Origin: Bradyrhizobium ontarionense
Lineage (GTDB): Bacteria > Pseudomonadota > Alphaproteobacteria > Rhizobiales > Xanthobacteraceae
NCBI RefSeq assembly: GCF_021088345.1
Contig: NZ_CP088156.1
Span: 6,935,001-6,999,000, forward strand
Direction of reading: 5' to 3'
Length of the DNA stretch: 64,000 bases
A program made the position numbers and the translations under genes. Positions 8,896-17,410 of this stretch are shown in pieces. The notes under the pieces are model-generated. The model saw only the letters and a list, made by a program, of their open reading frames with translations, was not told the origin of the DNA and did no database searches. Numbering within the stretch: position 1 is the first letter of the stretch; each line of letters starts with the position of its first letter.

Positions 8896-9489
8896 ATGAT
8901 CTATCGTCTCAGTCTGCTCGCGGCGGCCGCCATCTTGGGCGCCGTGCCTCTGGCAGGACCGGCAATGGCCGATGACGGCTGGGTGACCCTGGTCGATGCC
9001 ACGACCAAGGCCGACTTCAGCGAGGTCGGCAAGGCCAATTGGGAGATGAAGGACGGCGCGCTGTCAGCCGACAAGCTCGACGGCAAGGATCCGTCCTATC
9101 TGGTGACCAAGACCAGCTACAAGGATTTCCAGATCAAGGCCGAGTTCTGGGTCGACGACGCCGCCAACAGCGGCATCTTCATCCGCTGCGACCAGGCCGA
9201 GAAGATCGACTCCAACATCTGCTACGAGGTCAACATCTTCGACAAGCGGCCCGACCCGAAATACGGCACCGGCGCCATCGTCGATGTGTCGAAGGTCGAG
9301 CCGATGCCGAAGGCCGGCGGCAAGTGGAACACCTACGAGATCACCGCCAAGGGCACCCGGCTGACCGTTATTCTCAACGGCGAGAAGACCGCCGACGTCG
9401 ATGACAGCAAGCACGCGGCGGGACCGATCGCCCTGCAATACGGCTCGGGCGTGGTGAAGTTCAGGAAGGTGCAGATCAAGCCGCTCTAG
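8896..9489 (+). CDS. Exported DUF1080 (3-keto-disaccharide hydrolase-like) protein
   Basis: A 197-residue protein with a signal peptide (residues 1 to about 24, ending GPAMA) followed by one DUF1080 domain, a concanavalin-like beta-sandwich. Typical wording includes FSEVGKANWEMKDGALSADK, YKDFQIKAEFWVDDAANSGIFIRC and NTYEITAKGTRLTVILNGEKT. The family is linked to hydrolysis or binding of keto-glycosides outside the cytoplasm; activity of this member is inferred only. ATG 8896 follows GGGAGGAG by five bases, which decides the start against longer frames. The 3' end overlaps 14 bases of the small gene on the opposite strand. Confidence 0.85.
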   Translation: MIYRLSLLAAAAILGAVPLAGPAMADDGWVTLVDATTKADFSEVGKANWEMKDGALSADKLDGKDPSYLVTKTSYKDFQIKAEFWVDDAANSGIFIRCDQAEKIDSNICYEVNIFDKRPDPKYGTGAIVDVSKVEPMPKAGGKWNTYEITAKGTRLTVILNGEKTADVDDSKHAAGPIALQYGSGVVKFRKVQIKPL

Positions 9490-9625
9490 CGGCCGCGCAT
9501 TCCGGGCAGCGGCGCTGGCCGCGACTGGCGCGTGAGAGGCTCTTGCAGTACCAGCGGCGCGCCATCATCTGCAGGGGATGGCGGGCCAGACGGGCCAGCG
9601 TCACCAGTTCGAGCATGGCGGGCAT
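9476..9625 (-). CDS. Small conserved-looking protein with CPEC tail (49 aa)
   Basis: A 49-residue basic protein beginning MPAMLELVTLARLARHP and ending RRCPECAAARAA. The case for a real gene is the strong AAAGGAG five bases before ATG (minus strand, ATG at 9625-9623), an Arg-rich hydrophobic N-terminal helix and a CxxC pair that could bind metal. It overlaps the last 14 bases of the DUF1080 gene tail to tail. I do not recognise the family; it may be a membrane-associated or DNA/RNA-binding microprotein. Confidence 0.55.
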   Translation of the reverse strand: MPAMLELVTLARLARHPLQMMARRWYCKSLSRASRGQRRCPECAAARAA

Positions 9626-9702
9626 TGCAGGCTCCTTTAATCTTTTCCGGCATTGACGAGATGGGGCGGCACTTCGTTTATGGAAGTGCCGCCCCAGTCG
9701 CA

Positions 9703-10302
9703 TCAGCCATGCAGCTTCTTGGCGGTTTCGGCGATGACGCGGCCCTGATAGCGCGCCCCGGCCAACTCGTTCTCGCTCGGCTGCCGGCTGCCGTCACCGC
9801 CGGTGATGGTGGTCGCGCCGTAGGGCGAGCCGCCGGTGACCTCGTCGAGCTTCATCTGGCCGGCGAAGCCGTAGTTGAGGCCGACGATGGTCATGCCGAA
9901 GTGCAAGAGGTTGGTGATGATCGAAAACAGCGTCACTTCCTGTCCGCCATGCTGGGTCGCGGTCGAGGTGAAGGCACCGCCGACCTTGCCGTGCAGCGCG
10001 CCCTTGGCCCACAGGCCGCCGGCCTGGTCGAGGAAGTTCGCCATCTGCGAGGCCATGCGGCCGAACCGGGTGCCGGTGCCGACGATGATCGCGTCGTAGT
10101 CGGCGAGCTCCTCGATCTTGGCGATCGGCGCCGCTTGGTCGAGCTTGTAGTACGAGGCCTTGGCGACATCGGCGGGCACCAGCTCCGGCACGCGCTTGAT
10201 GTCGACGGCGGCGCCGGTGTCGCGGGCGCCCTCGGCGACCGCATTCGCCATCGCTTCGATGTGGCCGTAGGCGGAGTAGTAGAGAACGAGAACCTTGGTC
10301 AT
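9703..10302 (-). CDS. wrbA: NAD(P)H:quinone oxidoreductase WrbA
   Basis: A 199-residue flavodoxin-like FMN enzyme that reduces quinones by two electrons, limiting semiquinone and oxidative stress in the cytoplasm. Sequence marks are the phosphate-binding loop [36 protein letters not shown], and the WrbA-specific insert with [14 protein letters not shown] followed by GFAGQ...[24 protein letters not shown]. Length matches the family (about 198). It lies downstream of the pirin gene on the same strand with a 75-base gap, so the two are probably one redox-stress unit. Confidence 0.96.
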   Translation of the reverse strand: MTKVLVLYYSAYGHIEAMANAVAEGARDTGAAVDIKRVPELVPADVAKASYYKLDQAAPIAKIEELADYDAIIVGTGTRFGRMASQMANFLDQAGGLWAKGALHGKVGGAFTSTATQHGGQEVTLFSIITNLLHFGMTIVGLNYGFAGQMKLDEVTGGSPYGATTITGGDGSRQPSENELAGARYQGRVIAETAKKLHG

Positions 10303-10377
10303 GGATGTCTCCGTGGGGGCGAGGTTGACAGGAAGGAACGTCCCGGCCGGATGGCCGGCCGAGACCGTGAGATGGGG

Positions 10378-11076
10378 TTAGGCGGCGTCGACCAGCACCA
10401 GCTCGGAATCTTCGAGCGCGGTGATCCTGAGCGTAGCCTCGTCGCGGATGGCGGCGCCGTCGCGGGCGTTGACGCGGATGCCGTTGACCTCGACGCTGCC
10501 GGCCGCAGGCACGAGGTAGATGTGCCGAGTCTTGTCGGCCGAGTATTCGGCGGTCTCGCCGGCCTTGAGCGTGGTGCCGAGCACGCGGGCCTTGGCGCGG
10601 ATCGGCAGCGCATCTTCGTCGTCGGCAAAGCCCGAGGCCAGGGTGACCAGCTTGCCGGACCGGTCAGACTTGGGGAACGGCTTTGCGCCCCAGGTCGGCT
10701 GGCCGCCCTCGGTGGCAGGCTCGATCCAGATCTGGAAGATCCGGGTCGTGGTCGGCTCCAGATTGTATTCGGAGTGGCGGATGCCGCTGCCAGCGCTCAT
10801 CACCTGCACGTCGCCAGCCTCGGTGCGGCCCTTGTTGCCGAGACTGTCCTGATGGGTGATCGCGCCCTCGCGGACATAGGTGATGATCTCCATGTCGCGG
10901 TGGGGATGGGCGGGAAAGCCGGAGTTCGGCGCAATCTCATCGTCGTTCCAGACCCGCAGCGCGCCATGGCTCATGTTGCTCGGGTCGTAATAGCTGGCGA
11001 AGGAGAAATGGTGCTTGGCCTTCAGCCAGCCGTGGTCGGCGCCGCCGAGCGCCGCGAAGGGCTTCAACTCGATCAT
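10378..11076 (-). CDS. Pirin family protein (YhaK/YhhW-like, putative quercetinase)
   Basis: A 232-residue bicupin. The metal site is visible as HPHRDMEIITY (two His plus the conserved region) and SGIRHSEYN (His and Glu). YhhW-type pirins dioxygenate quercetin, while YhaK acts as a redox-sensitive protein; the physiological substrate is unknown. The start is set at ATG 11076 (minus strand) because AGGAG precedes it by nine bases and the protein then opens MIELKPFAALGGADHG, as the family does. A longer frame would run into the divergent LysR promoter. It is divergent from the LysR gene and upstream of wrbA. Confidence 0.88.
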   Translation of the reverse strand: MIELKPFAALGGADHGWLKAKHHFSFASYYDPSNMSHGALRVWNDDEIAPNSGFPAHPHRDMEIITYVREGAITHQDSLGNKGRTEAGDVQVMSAGSGIRHSEYNLEPTTTRIFQIWIEPATEGGQPTWGAKPFPKSDRSGKLVTLASGFADDEDALPIRAKARVLGTTLKAGETAEYSADKTRHIYLVPAAGSVEVNGIRVNARDGAAIRDEATLRITALEDSELVLVDAA

Positions 11077-11163
11077 GGGTCTGCTCCTGAGGTTGCGACG
11101 GTCGGTCGTGAGCCGCCGTGCCGTTGGGCCTTGGAGTAAGGGATCGACCGGAGTATATAAATA

Positions 11164-11187
11164 GAAACTATTGAAACCTATTGTTTC
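11164..11187. promoter_or_regulatory. Candidate LysR operator between pirin and LysR genes
   Basis: The 24 bases start GAAAC and end GTTTC, an inverted pair. Inside is a direct repeat AAACTATTG / AAACCTATTG. It lies 18 bases before the LysR start in the divergent intergenic region, where such regulators bind. Assignment to this regulator is an inference. Confidence 0.4.
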
Positions 11188-11204
11188 CAAAAAGAGATAT
11201 CACG

Positions 11205-12128
11205 ATGGCGCGACTTCCTGATTTCGAGGCGATGGCGATCTTCGCCAAGGTCGTCGAGCTGCGCTCCTTCGCCGGCGCCGCGCAGGATCTGAGCCTCTCC
11301 AAGGCGTCCGTCTCCAAGGCGGTGAGCCGGCTGGAGGAGCGCCTGGGCACGCGTCTGTTCAACCGCACCTCGCGCCGCCTGGCGCTGACCGATGCCGGCC
11401 AGCGTCTCTCCGAGCGCGCCGCGCAACTGCTCGCCGACGGCGAGACGGCGGAGACCGAGGCGCTGGCGCAGTCGCTGACGCCGCGCGGGCTGGTGCGCTT
11501 TGCGGTGCCGATGACGTTCGGGGTCAAGAAGATCGCGCCGCTGCTGCCGGCCTTCCTGGAGCAGTATCCGGAGGTCTCGATCGACCTGCACATGAGCGAC
11601 GCCACCGTCGATCTGATCGGCGAGGGTTTCGATCTCGCGCTGCGCATCGCGCGGCTGCCGGACTCGTCGCTCGTCGCGCGCCGGCTCTGCGCCATGCCGC
11701 GCTACACGGTGGCAGCGCCGTCCTATCTGGAGCGCCACGGGCGGCCGACCCATCCGATGCATCTCGCCGAGCACAAATGCTTCGGCTACGCCTACCTGTC
11801 GACCGCGGGCGTCTGGCACTACACCAACGCGGCCGGCGAGCAGGCCAGCGTGCGGCCGGCAGGACAGCTGCGCGTCAACAATGGCGAGGCTGTCCTGCCG
11901 GCGGTTATCGCGGGTCTCGGCATCGCCGATCTGCCGGACTTCATCGTCGGCGACGCGATCGCATCGGGCGAGGTCGAGGTGATCCTCAAAGGTTGGAGCC
12001 AGCCCGAAGGTGCGATGCATCTGGTGATGCCGCCCGGCGGCCCACGCCCCGCCCGGGTCGAGGTGCTCTCGGAGTTTCTGGTCAAAGAGCTCGCGAAGGG
12101 AAAGAGGGGACGATCGAACTCGATCTAA
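11205..12128 (+). CDS. LysR family transcriptional regulator
   Basis: A 307-residue LTTR. The winged helix-turn-helix occupies residues about 5-65 (FAKVVELRSFAGAAQDLSLSKASVSKAVSRLEERLGTRLFNRTSRRLALTDAG), followed by the periplasmic-binding-fold effector domain. It belongs to the CrgA/YhaJ-like branch by wording. It is divergent from the pirin-wrbA unit, so control of that unit and of itself is likely. Start ATG 11205 with AAAGAGAT upstream; a TTG 24 bases earlier is less likely. The co-inducer is unknown. Confidence 0.9.
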   Translation: MARLPDFEAMAIFAKVVELRSFAGAAQDLSLSKASVSKAVSRLEERLGTRLFNRTSRRLALTDAGQRLSERAAQLLADGETAETEALAQSLTPRGLVRFAVPMTFGVKKIAPLLPAFLEQYPEVSIDLHMSDATVDLIGEGFDLALRIARLPDSSLVARRLCAMPRYTVAAPSYLERHGRPTHPMHLAEHKCFGYAYLSTAGVWHYTNAAGEQASVRPAGQLRVNNGEAVLPAVIAGLGIADLPDFIVGDAIASGEVEVILKGWSQPEGAMHLVMPPGGPRPARVEVLSEFLVKELAKGKRGRSNSI

Positions 12129-12253
12129 TTGGCTCGTTGCAGTGCAATCTCCTTGGCGAAGCACGCGCAGCGAAATCTCGCTTTGCCCGCGTGCAATCGT
12201 TCGCGTTAGGATCGCACGTACACGACAAGAAGACTTGCCAGGGAGAACTCCCG

Positions 12254-13243
12254 ATGAACCGCCGTAGGTTCCTGCGGACCGCCGCCGCGTTGCCGCTCAT
12301 TCAGAGCTTGCTGCCGGTTCTCGCTGCTGCGGAGGATGTCTACCCCAGCCGCAACATCACGATGATCGTGCCGTTTCCCGCCGGCGGCCAGGCTGATCTT
12401 GCGGCGCGGCCGATCGCGGCCGCGCTCGAGCGCATTCTTGGCAAAGCTGTCATCGTCGACAACCGCGCCGGAGGCGCCGGCGGTTCAGTCGGCAATGCGC
12501 AGGCGGCGCGCGCGGCGCCAGACGGCTATACGCTGCTGATGACGCTGTCGTCACTGGCCGTGCTGCCGGAGGCCGATCGGCTGTTCGAGCGCACGGTCGC
12601 CTACGAAGTGTCGCAGTTCGCGCCGATCGCGCGCGTGCTGGCGGATCCGACCTTGCTGGCCGTACCGGCGTCCTCGCCGTGGCGGACGCTAAAGGACTTC
12701 ATCGACGACGCGCGCAGGCGTCCCGGTGAGATCCCGTATGGCTCGTCGGGACCTTATGGGACGCTCCACGTGGCCATGGAGATGTTTGCATCGAGCGCCG
12801 GCATCAGGCTGCTTCATGTCCCGTTTCGCGGTGCCGGCCCTGCGCTGACGGCGTTGCTCGGCGGCACGGTGCAAGCGATGGCTGGTGCGCCCGGCACGCT
12901 GAAGCCCCAGGTCGAGGATGGCAGGCTGCGCGTGCTCGCCAATTGGGGGGCGGAACGCATTCCGAGTTTCCCTGGCGTGCCGACCTTCATCGAGCTCGGC
13001 TACAGGGACGTCGAAATGTATATCTGGGCAGGGCTGTTCGGGCAGCGCGCATTGCCGGCGCCGGTCATGACACGATTGCGCGAGGCCATGGCGCAGGCGG
13101 CAGCAAGCCCGGAGGTCGTGAAGACGTTCTCAGCCGTCGGCAGCGTCGTCGCCTATCAGGACGCGCCGGAGTTCGCCAAATTCATGGATCGGGACAGCGC
13201 GAGACTGATCGCCGCGGTGAAGCGCATCGGCCGAGTGGAGTAG
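12254..13243 (+). CDS. Bug family tripartite tricarboxylate transporter substrate-binding protein
   Basis: A 329-residue periplasmic binding protein of the TctC/Bug family. The N-terminus MNRRRFLRTAAALPLIQSLL looks like a Tat-type signal (RRRFL) ending near LAAAE. The mature part has the family marks YPSRNITMIVPFPAGGQADLAARP, IVDNRAGGAGGSVGN and PDGYTLLMT. Such proteins bind carboxylates or aromatic acids. No TctA/TctB membrane partners are adjacent, which is common for 'orphan' Bug proteins. ATG 12254 follows AGGGAGAA by six bases and starts the signal peptide; the open frame upstream is not used. Confidence 0.9.
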   Translation: MNRRRFLRTAAALPLIQSLLPVLAAAEDVYPSRNITMIVPFPAGGQADLAARPIAAALERILGKAVIVDNRAGGAGGSVGNAQAARAAPDGYTLLMTLSSLAVLPEADRLFERTVAYEVSQFAPIARVLADPTLLAVPASSPWRTLKDFIDDARRRPGEIPYGSSGPYGTLHVAMEMFASSAGIRLLHVPFRGAGPALTALLGGTVQAMAGAPGTLKPQVEDGRLRVLANWGAERIPSFPGVPTFIELGYRDVEMYIWAGLFGQRALPAPVMTRLREAMAQAAASPEVVKTFSAVGSVVAYQDAPEFAKFMDRDSARLIAAVKRIGRVE

Positions 13244-13247
13244 CGGC

Positions 13248-13715
13248 TTACTTCGCGACTTCGCAGACGTCGACCCATTCGGCCGCGGTCAGCTCGGCCA
13301 TCCGCTCCGGCGTGATCTTGACCGCGCTGTGGGTCGAGCCTGCGGCCGGCACGACGATGTCGAACGCCTTCAGCGAGACGTCGCAATAGATGGGCAGCGG
13401 CGATTTCAGCCCGAATGGGCAGACGCCGCCGACCTCGTGTCCAGTGATGTCGGCGACCTCGTCGAGGCCGAGCATCTTCGGCTTGCCGCCGAACAGCGCC
13501 TTGACCTTCTTGTTGTCCATGCGGGCGTTGCCAGCGGCGACGATCAGGATGACGCGGTCGCCGACCCGCAAAGACAGCGTCTTGGCGATGCGCGCCGGCT
13601 CCACGCCAAAGGCTTGCGCTGCGAGCGCCACGGTCGCGGAGCTCTGGCTGGAGACGAGGACGTCGATGTCGGGGGCTTTTTCGGCGAAGAAGGCGCGGAC
13701 GGATTCAAGGCTCAT
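13248..13715 (-). CDS. ybaK: YbaK/EbsC family protein (aminoacyl-tRNA deacylase-like)
   Basis: A 155-residue single-domain editing protein. Family marks are DIDVLVSSQSSATVALAAQAFGVEPARIAKTL, GNARMDNKKVKALFGG and TGHEVGGVCPFGL, the last being the substrate-pocket segment of the YbaK/ProX fold. Relatives hydrolyse mischarged Cys-tRNA(Pro) or Ala-tRNA(Pro). The ATG lies inside the end of the upstream HAD gene (ATGAGCCTTGA, 11-base overlap), so translation is probably coupled. It converges on the Bug gene with only four bases between stops. Confidence 0.85.
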   Translation of the reverse strand: MSLESVRAFFAEKAPDIDVLVSSQSSATVALAAQAFGVEPARIAKTLSLRVGDRVILIVAAGNARMDNKKVKALFGGKPKMLGLDEVADITGHEVGGVCPFGLKSPLPIYCDVSLKAFDIVVPAAGSTHSAVKITPERMAELTAAEWVDVCEVAK

Positions 13716-14460
13716 GCGTGCTGACGATCTCGGGCAGTTCGGACAGCGCAGCAATACGATAATCCGGCGCAAAACCCAACTCGTCCATCTGGGTGCGGAG
13801 CGCCTTGAACATGGTGAGCGGCCTCACCAGGTCGGTCTCGAGGCAGGCCGCCGCCATGGCCTCCGGGCTGACGCGCTCGATCCAGGCGACGTTCAATCCG
13901 AACGCCTTGGCGCCGCAGACGTCCCAGGGATTGGAGGAGACGAACAACACATCATCAGGCGCAAGCCCAAGCGTTTCCTCGATCAGCGCGTACGCTTGGC
14001 GGCTCGGTTTGAAGATCTTGTGCGCATCGACGCTGATCACCGCCTCGATGAGGGAATCGAAGCCGCTGGCCCTGACCAGGCCGTCGAGCATCGCGGGGCT
14101 GCCATTGGAGAGGATCGCAAGCCGATGATCCTTCATCGCGGCGAGCGCGGCCCGTGCGTCTGGGTAGGGATCGAGATCGAGGTATTTGGCGATGATGCGG
14201 TCCAGCGTGGCCGCGTCCGTTCGCAGTCCGAGCACGCGCAGCGTGTAGACCAGTGAGTCACGGGTGACGACGGCAAAGTCGTCGTAGCGCTGCATGAGGG
14301 AGCGCAGCCAGGTGTATTCGAGCTGCTTGATGCGCCAGATCTGCGTGATGATGTCGCCATGGCCGGGGAAGGCCTGCTCGGTGACTGCCGCCACCGATTG
14401 GATGTCATACAGCGTGCCATAGGCATCGAAGACCACGGCTTTGAAGGGCACGGCGCTCAC
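13705..14460 (-). CDS. Haloacid dehalogenase type II family hydrolase
   Basis: A 251-residue HAD protein. Nucleophile Asp12 lies in [10 protein letters not shown] (DxYGT is typical of L-2-haloacid dehalogenases), motif II is LSNGSP, motif III is [18 protein letters not shown], and motif IV is [24 protein letters not shown]. The SSNxWD wording is that of type II 2-haloacid dehalogenases, which replace the halogen of L-2-haloalkanoates. Many genome copies have uncertain natural substrates. It overlaps ybaK by 11 bases and heads that two-gene unit. Confidence 0.88.
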   Translation of the reverse strand: MSAVPFKAVVFDAYGTLYDIQSVAAVTEQAFPGHGDIITQIWRIKQLEYTWLRSLMQRYDDFAVVTRDSLVYTLRVLGLRTDAATLDRIIAKYLDLDPYPDARAALAAMKDHRLAILSNGSPAMLDGLVRASGFDSLIEAVISVDAHKIFKPSRQAYALIEETLGLAPDDVLFVSSNPWDVCGAKAFGLNVAWIERVSPEAMAAACLETDLVRPLTMFKALRTQMDELGFAPDYRIAALSELPEIVSTHEP

Positions 14461-14556
14461 CTTTGCAAAATCGAACAGGCGCGATGGCTTCTCGCCATCG
14501 CGCCTGCGGATGATAGCACGATCCCGGCCGAGACAGGCCTCGGCCGTCGAACGAGG

Positions 14557-15441
14557 TCAGATCCCGAGCAGCTTGCGCGCGTTCGCTTTCAAGACCTTCG
14601 GCCGGATCTCCTCGCGGATGTCGAGTTTGGCGAAATCGGCGAGCCAGCGATCCGGCGTGATCACCGGCCAGTCCGAGCCGAACAGCATCTTGTCCTGCAG
14701 GATCGAGTTGATGTAGCGCACCAGGATCGGCGGGAAATATTTCGGCGACCAGCCCGACAGGTCGATGTAGACGTTGGGCTTGTGGGTCGCGACCGACAGC
14801 GCCTCCTCCTGCCAGGGGAAGGAGGGATGGGCGAGGATGATCTTGAGGTCGGGGAAATCCGCCGCGACGTCGTCCATGTACATCGGGTTGGAATATTTCA
14901 GCCGCATTCCCATGCCGCCGGGCATGCCCGAGCCGACGCCGGTCTGGCCGGTGTGGAACAGCGCGATCGCGCCGCCGTCGTTGATCGCTTCATAGAGCGG
15001 ATAGGCGAGGCGGTCGTTGGCGTAGAAGCCCTGCATGGTCGGGTGGAATTTGAAGCCGCGGACGCCATACTCTTCCATCAGCCTGCGCGCTTCGCGCACG
15101 CCGAGCTTGCCCTTGTGCGGATCGATGCTGACGAACGGGATCAGCACATCGAGATGCTCGGAAGCGATCTCCAGCATCTCTTCATTTTTGTAGCGGCGGA
15201 AGCCGGTCTCGCGCTCGGCATCGACCGGGAAGATCACGGCTGCAATGTTCTTGGAGCGGTAGTAGGCCGCGGTCTCCGGCACGGTCGGCGGATGCTTGTG
15301 CGGCGACTTGAAGTACTCCGCCATCTGCGCCTGGAAATCGTCATAGCCGTCGTCCCCGTGCATGCCGCAGGGCTCCTCGGCATGGGTGTGGATGTCGATG
15401 GCGACGACGTCGTCGATCTTGGGCAGAGCGAGCTTGGGCAT
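14557..15441 (-). CDS. Amidohydrolase family protein (TIM-barrel, PF04909 type)
   Basis: A 294-residue metal-dependent hydrolase or decarboxylase. Visible metal/active-site motifs are [10 protein letters not shown] near the N-terminus, [36 protein letters not shown] and [15 protein letters not shown]04909 enzymes include decarboxylases of aromatic acids and lactone hydrolases; the substrate is not determinable. Start ATG 15441 ([11 protein letters not shown]) is chosen over an upstream ATG at 15513 because family members start just before the first barrel strand. The next gene upstream, L36, is divergent. Confidence 0.85.
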   Translation of the reverse strand: MPKLALPKIDDVVAIDIHTHAEEPCGMHGDDGYDDFQAQMAEYFKSPHKHPPTVPETAAYYRSKNIAAVIFPVDAERETGFRRYKNEEMLEIASEHLDVLIPFVSIDPHKGKLGVREARRLMEEYGVRGFKFHPTMQGFYANDRLAYPLYEAINDGGAIALFHTGQTGVGSGMPGGMGMRLKYSNPMYMDDVAADFPDLKIILAHPSFPWQEEALSVATHKPNVYIDLSGWSPKYFPPILVRYINSILQDKMLFGSDWPVITPDRWLADFAKLDIREEIRPKVLKANARKLLGI

Positions 15442-15717
15442 GGGCGTTCCCGGCGGTTGGTTCTTGGCTTTGGAAAATTGATTATACGATATAACAAATT
15501 TGGCAATCGCCAAGTTGGGGCGGGGAGACGGGTTCCTGCCTCGCCGGCGGGCCGCGGCCGACCGGTCTTGTTGAAGCCGGGCCCGCCGTCATTGACATCG
15601 GGCGGGCCGGTGGCTAGAAACCGGCCGATCCGGGCGACTTGGTCGCTGGCGGAGTTCCATTTCTATTTGCCACTTCCGGCCTGTCCAGCACGGCCTTTCA
15701 ACGTATCAGGATGTCCC

Positions 15718-15843
15718 ATGAAGGTCCGTAACTCGCTGAAGTCGCTGCGTGGCCGCCATCGCGCCAACCGTCTGGTCCGCCGCAAGGGCCGCGTCTACGT
15801 GATCAACAAGGTCCAGCGCCGCTTCAAGGCTCGCCAGGGCTGA
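15718..15843 (+). CDS. rpmJ: 50S ribosomal protein L36 (cysteine-free type)
   Basis: A 41-residue, strongly basic protein ([19 protein letters not shown]...RFKARQG). It lacks the four zinc ligands of classical L36, as is normal for alphaproteobacterial L36, and keeps the YVINK and FKARQG ends. It binds 23S rRNA in the large subunit. ATG 15718 is the only start that gives the known N-terminus; a very long open frame upstream on the same strand is a high-GC artefact. Confidence 0.95.
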   Translation: MKVRNSLKSLRGRHRANRLVRRKGRVYVINKVQRRFKARQG

Positions 15844-15949
15844 TACAAGGCTGTTCATCGAGGCCGCGCATCGCCGCAGCCTCGCCCTCACAGGTCTTTG
15901 ACGTGCGTGCTGCTTTGCAGGACGGCCTGACTGCGTCTAGACTTGCCGC

Positions 15950-16579
15950 ATGGCCAAGCGATCTTCCTGGGCGATTCTGCTCGCCGCCGTCGTCATCTCC
16001 ATACCGCACCTTGCGTCCGCGCAGGGTGAGCCGCGTACGGCCGTCAGGCCGAAGCTTCCCGAGGCGCCCTCCAAGCTGCCTAAAGTCGGCGCCGACAGGA
16101 CCAAGGGGCTCGATTTTCTGTTCGGGGCCCTGAAGGCCGCGCCAGATGACGTCAGCGCCAAGCACGTCGAGGCGCGCATCTGGGCGATCTGGCTGCAGAC
16201 CCCGAGCGATACCGTTGCGCTCCTGATGTCGCGGTCCAAAGCGGCGATGGACGCCCGGCAGGCCGAGGTGGCGCTCAAGCTGCTCGATTCGGTGATCAAG
16301 CTCCGGCCTGATTATGTCGAGGCCTGGAACCGCCGGGCAACCATATACTACCTCCAGAACGATTACGGCCGTTCGCTGGCCGACATCCAACAGGTCCTGA
16401 CCCGGGAGCCGCGGCACTTCGGCGCGCTCGCCGGTCTCGGCATGATCATGCAGGACCTGGGTGAGGAGAAGCGTGCGCTGGATGCCTTCCGCAAGGCGCT
16501 GGAGGTCAATCCGCATCTGGAAAAGGTGCCTGAGCTCGTCAAGACTCTGACCGAGAAAGTCGAGGGCCGCGACATCTAG
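15950..16579 (+). CDS. Exported tetratricopeptide-repeat protein
   Basis: A 209-residue protein with a signal peptide (residues 1 to about 24, ending LASAQ). It is followed by helical TPR units; the clearest are AEVALKLLDSVIKLRPDYVEAWNRRATIYYLQNDYGRSLADIQQVLTREP and its continuation, with Trp/Ala/Tyr at TPR consensus positions. TPR proteins mediate protein contacts; this one would act in the periplasm. A partner is not apparent from the neighbours. Confidence 0.85.
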   Translation: MAKRSSWAILLAAVVISIPHLASAQGEPRTAVRPKLPEAPSKLPKVGADRTKGLDFLFGALKAAPDDVSAKHVEARIWAIWLQTPSDTVALLMSRSKAAMDARQAEVALKLLDSVIKLRPDYVEAWNRRATIYYLQNDYGRSLADIQQVLTREPRHFGALAGLGMIMQDLGEEKRALDAFRKALEVNPHLEKVPELVKTLTEKVEGRDI

Positions 16580-16679
16580 CCCCTCAACCCCGTTAACCAT
16601 GTCCGGATCGCCGGCCTTGCTGGCCGGAGCGCGCGACCTTAACTGCTGCTCTGCCGACAAAGGTCGACGGAGAGACGCA

Positions 16680-16940
16680 ATGACGCGTGCGATGCTGGCG
16701 GCAGCGCTGCTCATGACGACGGCAACGGCCGTTTGGGCCGAGGGTCTGTTCTGGGTGGTCGGCAACCGCGCCACCAATCGCTGCGAGATCGTGACCAGCA
16801 ATCCGGTCGTCACGATCATGGGCGGCGACATCTGGTTCGCCGACGGCCCCTACAAATCGCTCGCCGACGCCAAGCTCGCGCGATCCACGATCAACGCGTG
16901 CCCGAACAAGGCCGAATCGTCCGACGAAACCGACGAATGA
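16680..16940 (+). CDS. Small exported hypothetical protein
   Basis: An 86-residue protein with a signal peptide (MTRAMLAAALLMTTATAVWA). The mature part has two cysteines (NRCEIV and NACPN) that could form a disulfide, and an acidic tail ESSDETDE. The start at ATG 16680 is set by the signal peptide and GGAGAG upstream. I do not recognise the family. Confidence 0.65.
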   Translation: MTRAMLAAALLMTTATAVWAEGLFWVVGNRATNRCEIVTSNPVVTIMGGDIWFADGPYKSLADAKLARSTINACPNKAESSDETDE

Positions 16941-16971
16941 TCGGTGTGCCCCCGACGGAGGGGCCGACCGC

Positions 16972-17154
16972 TCAGTGGAACGCGGTGCTGCGGCGATCCG
17001 GCAGGCCGTATTGCGCGGCAGCCGCATAGAGCTGCGCGATTTCAGCCTCGAGATGCTCGTTGACGAGCAGCAACGCCTTCAGCGCGCCGCGGAGATCGCC
17101 ATTGCAGCTCGCGACGATCTCGTCGATGGCTGCCTCGCTCGAACGAAAACTCAT
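16972..17154 (-). CDS. Small conserved hypothetical protein (60 aa)
   Basis: A 60-residue, mostly helical protein (FRSSEAAIDEIVASCNGDLRGALKALLLVNEHLEAEIAQLYAAA). The regular Leu/Ala heptads suggest a short coiled coil. ATG 17154 has AGGGGG seven bases upstream. Proteins with this wording are common in Bradyrhizobium and relatives, from memory; function is unknown. It is convergent with the small exported gene. Confidence 0.7.
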   Translation of the reverse strand: MSFRSSEAAIDEIVASCNGDLRGALKALLLVNEHLEAEIAQLYAAAAQYGLPDRRSTAFH

Positions 17155-17410
17155 TGGATACCCCCTGCCAAACTACAAAACTAACACTCTGGGCGGATCA
17201 CCGTTGCTTCGAAGAGCGGGATGTGATCTGGCCGGAAGCAATTCATGGCCCGTGCCCGATTGCGAGGAAAAGTCCGGACCATGGTTATAAAATGGCCGAC
17301 GACGCGGTGATGACAGGATTCGTGCCACGGCCATGGCATTTGCGATGCGCGCCTCGCAACCGGATCCGGCCGGCTCCGTATCTGTCTCTGTGGCACGCAG
17401 AAAAATATCA

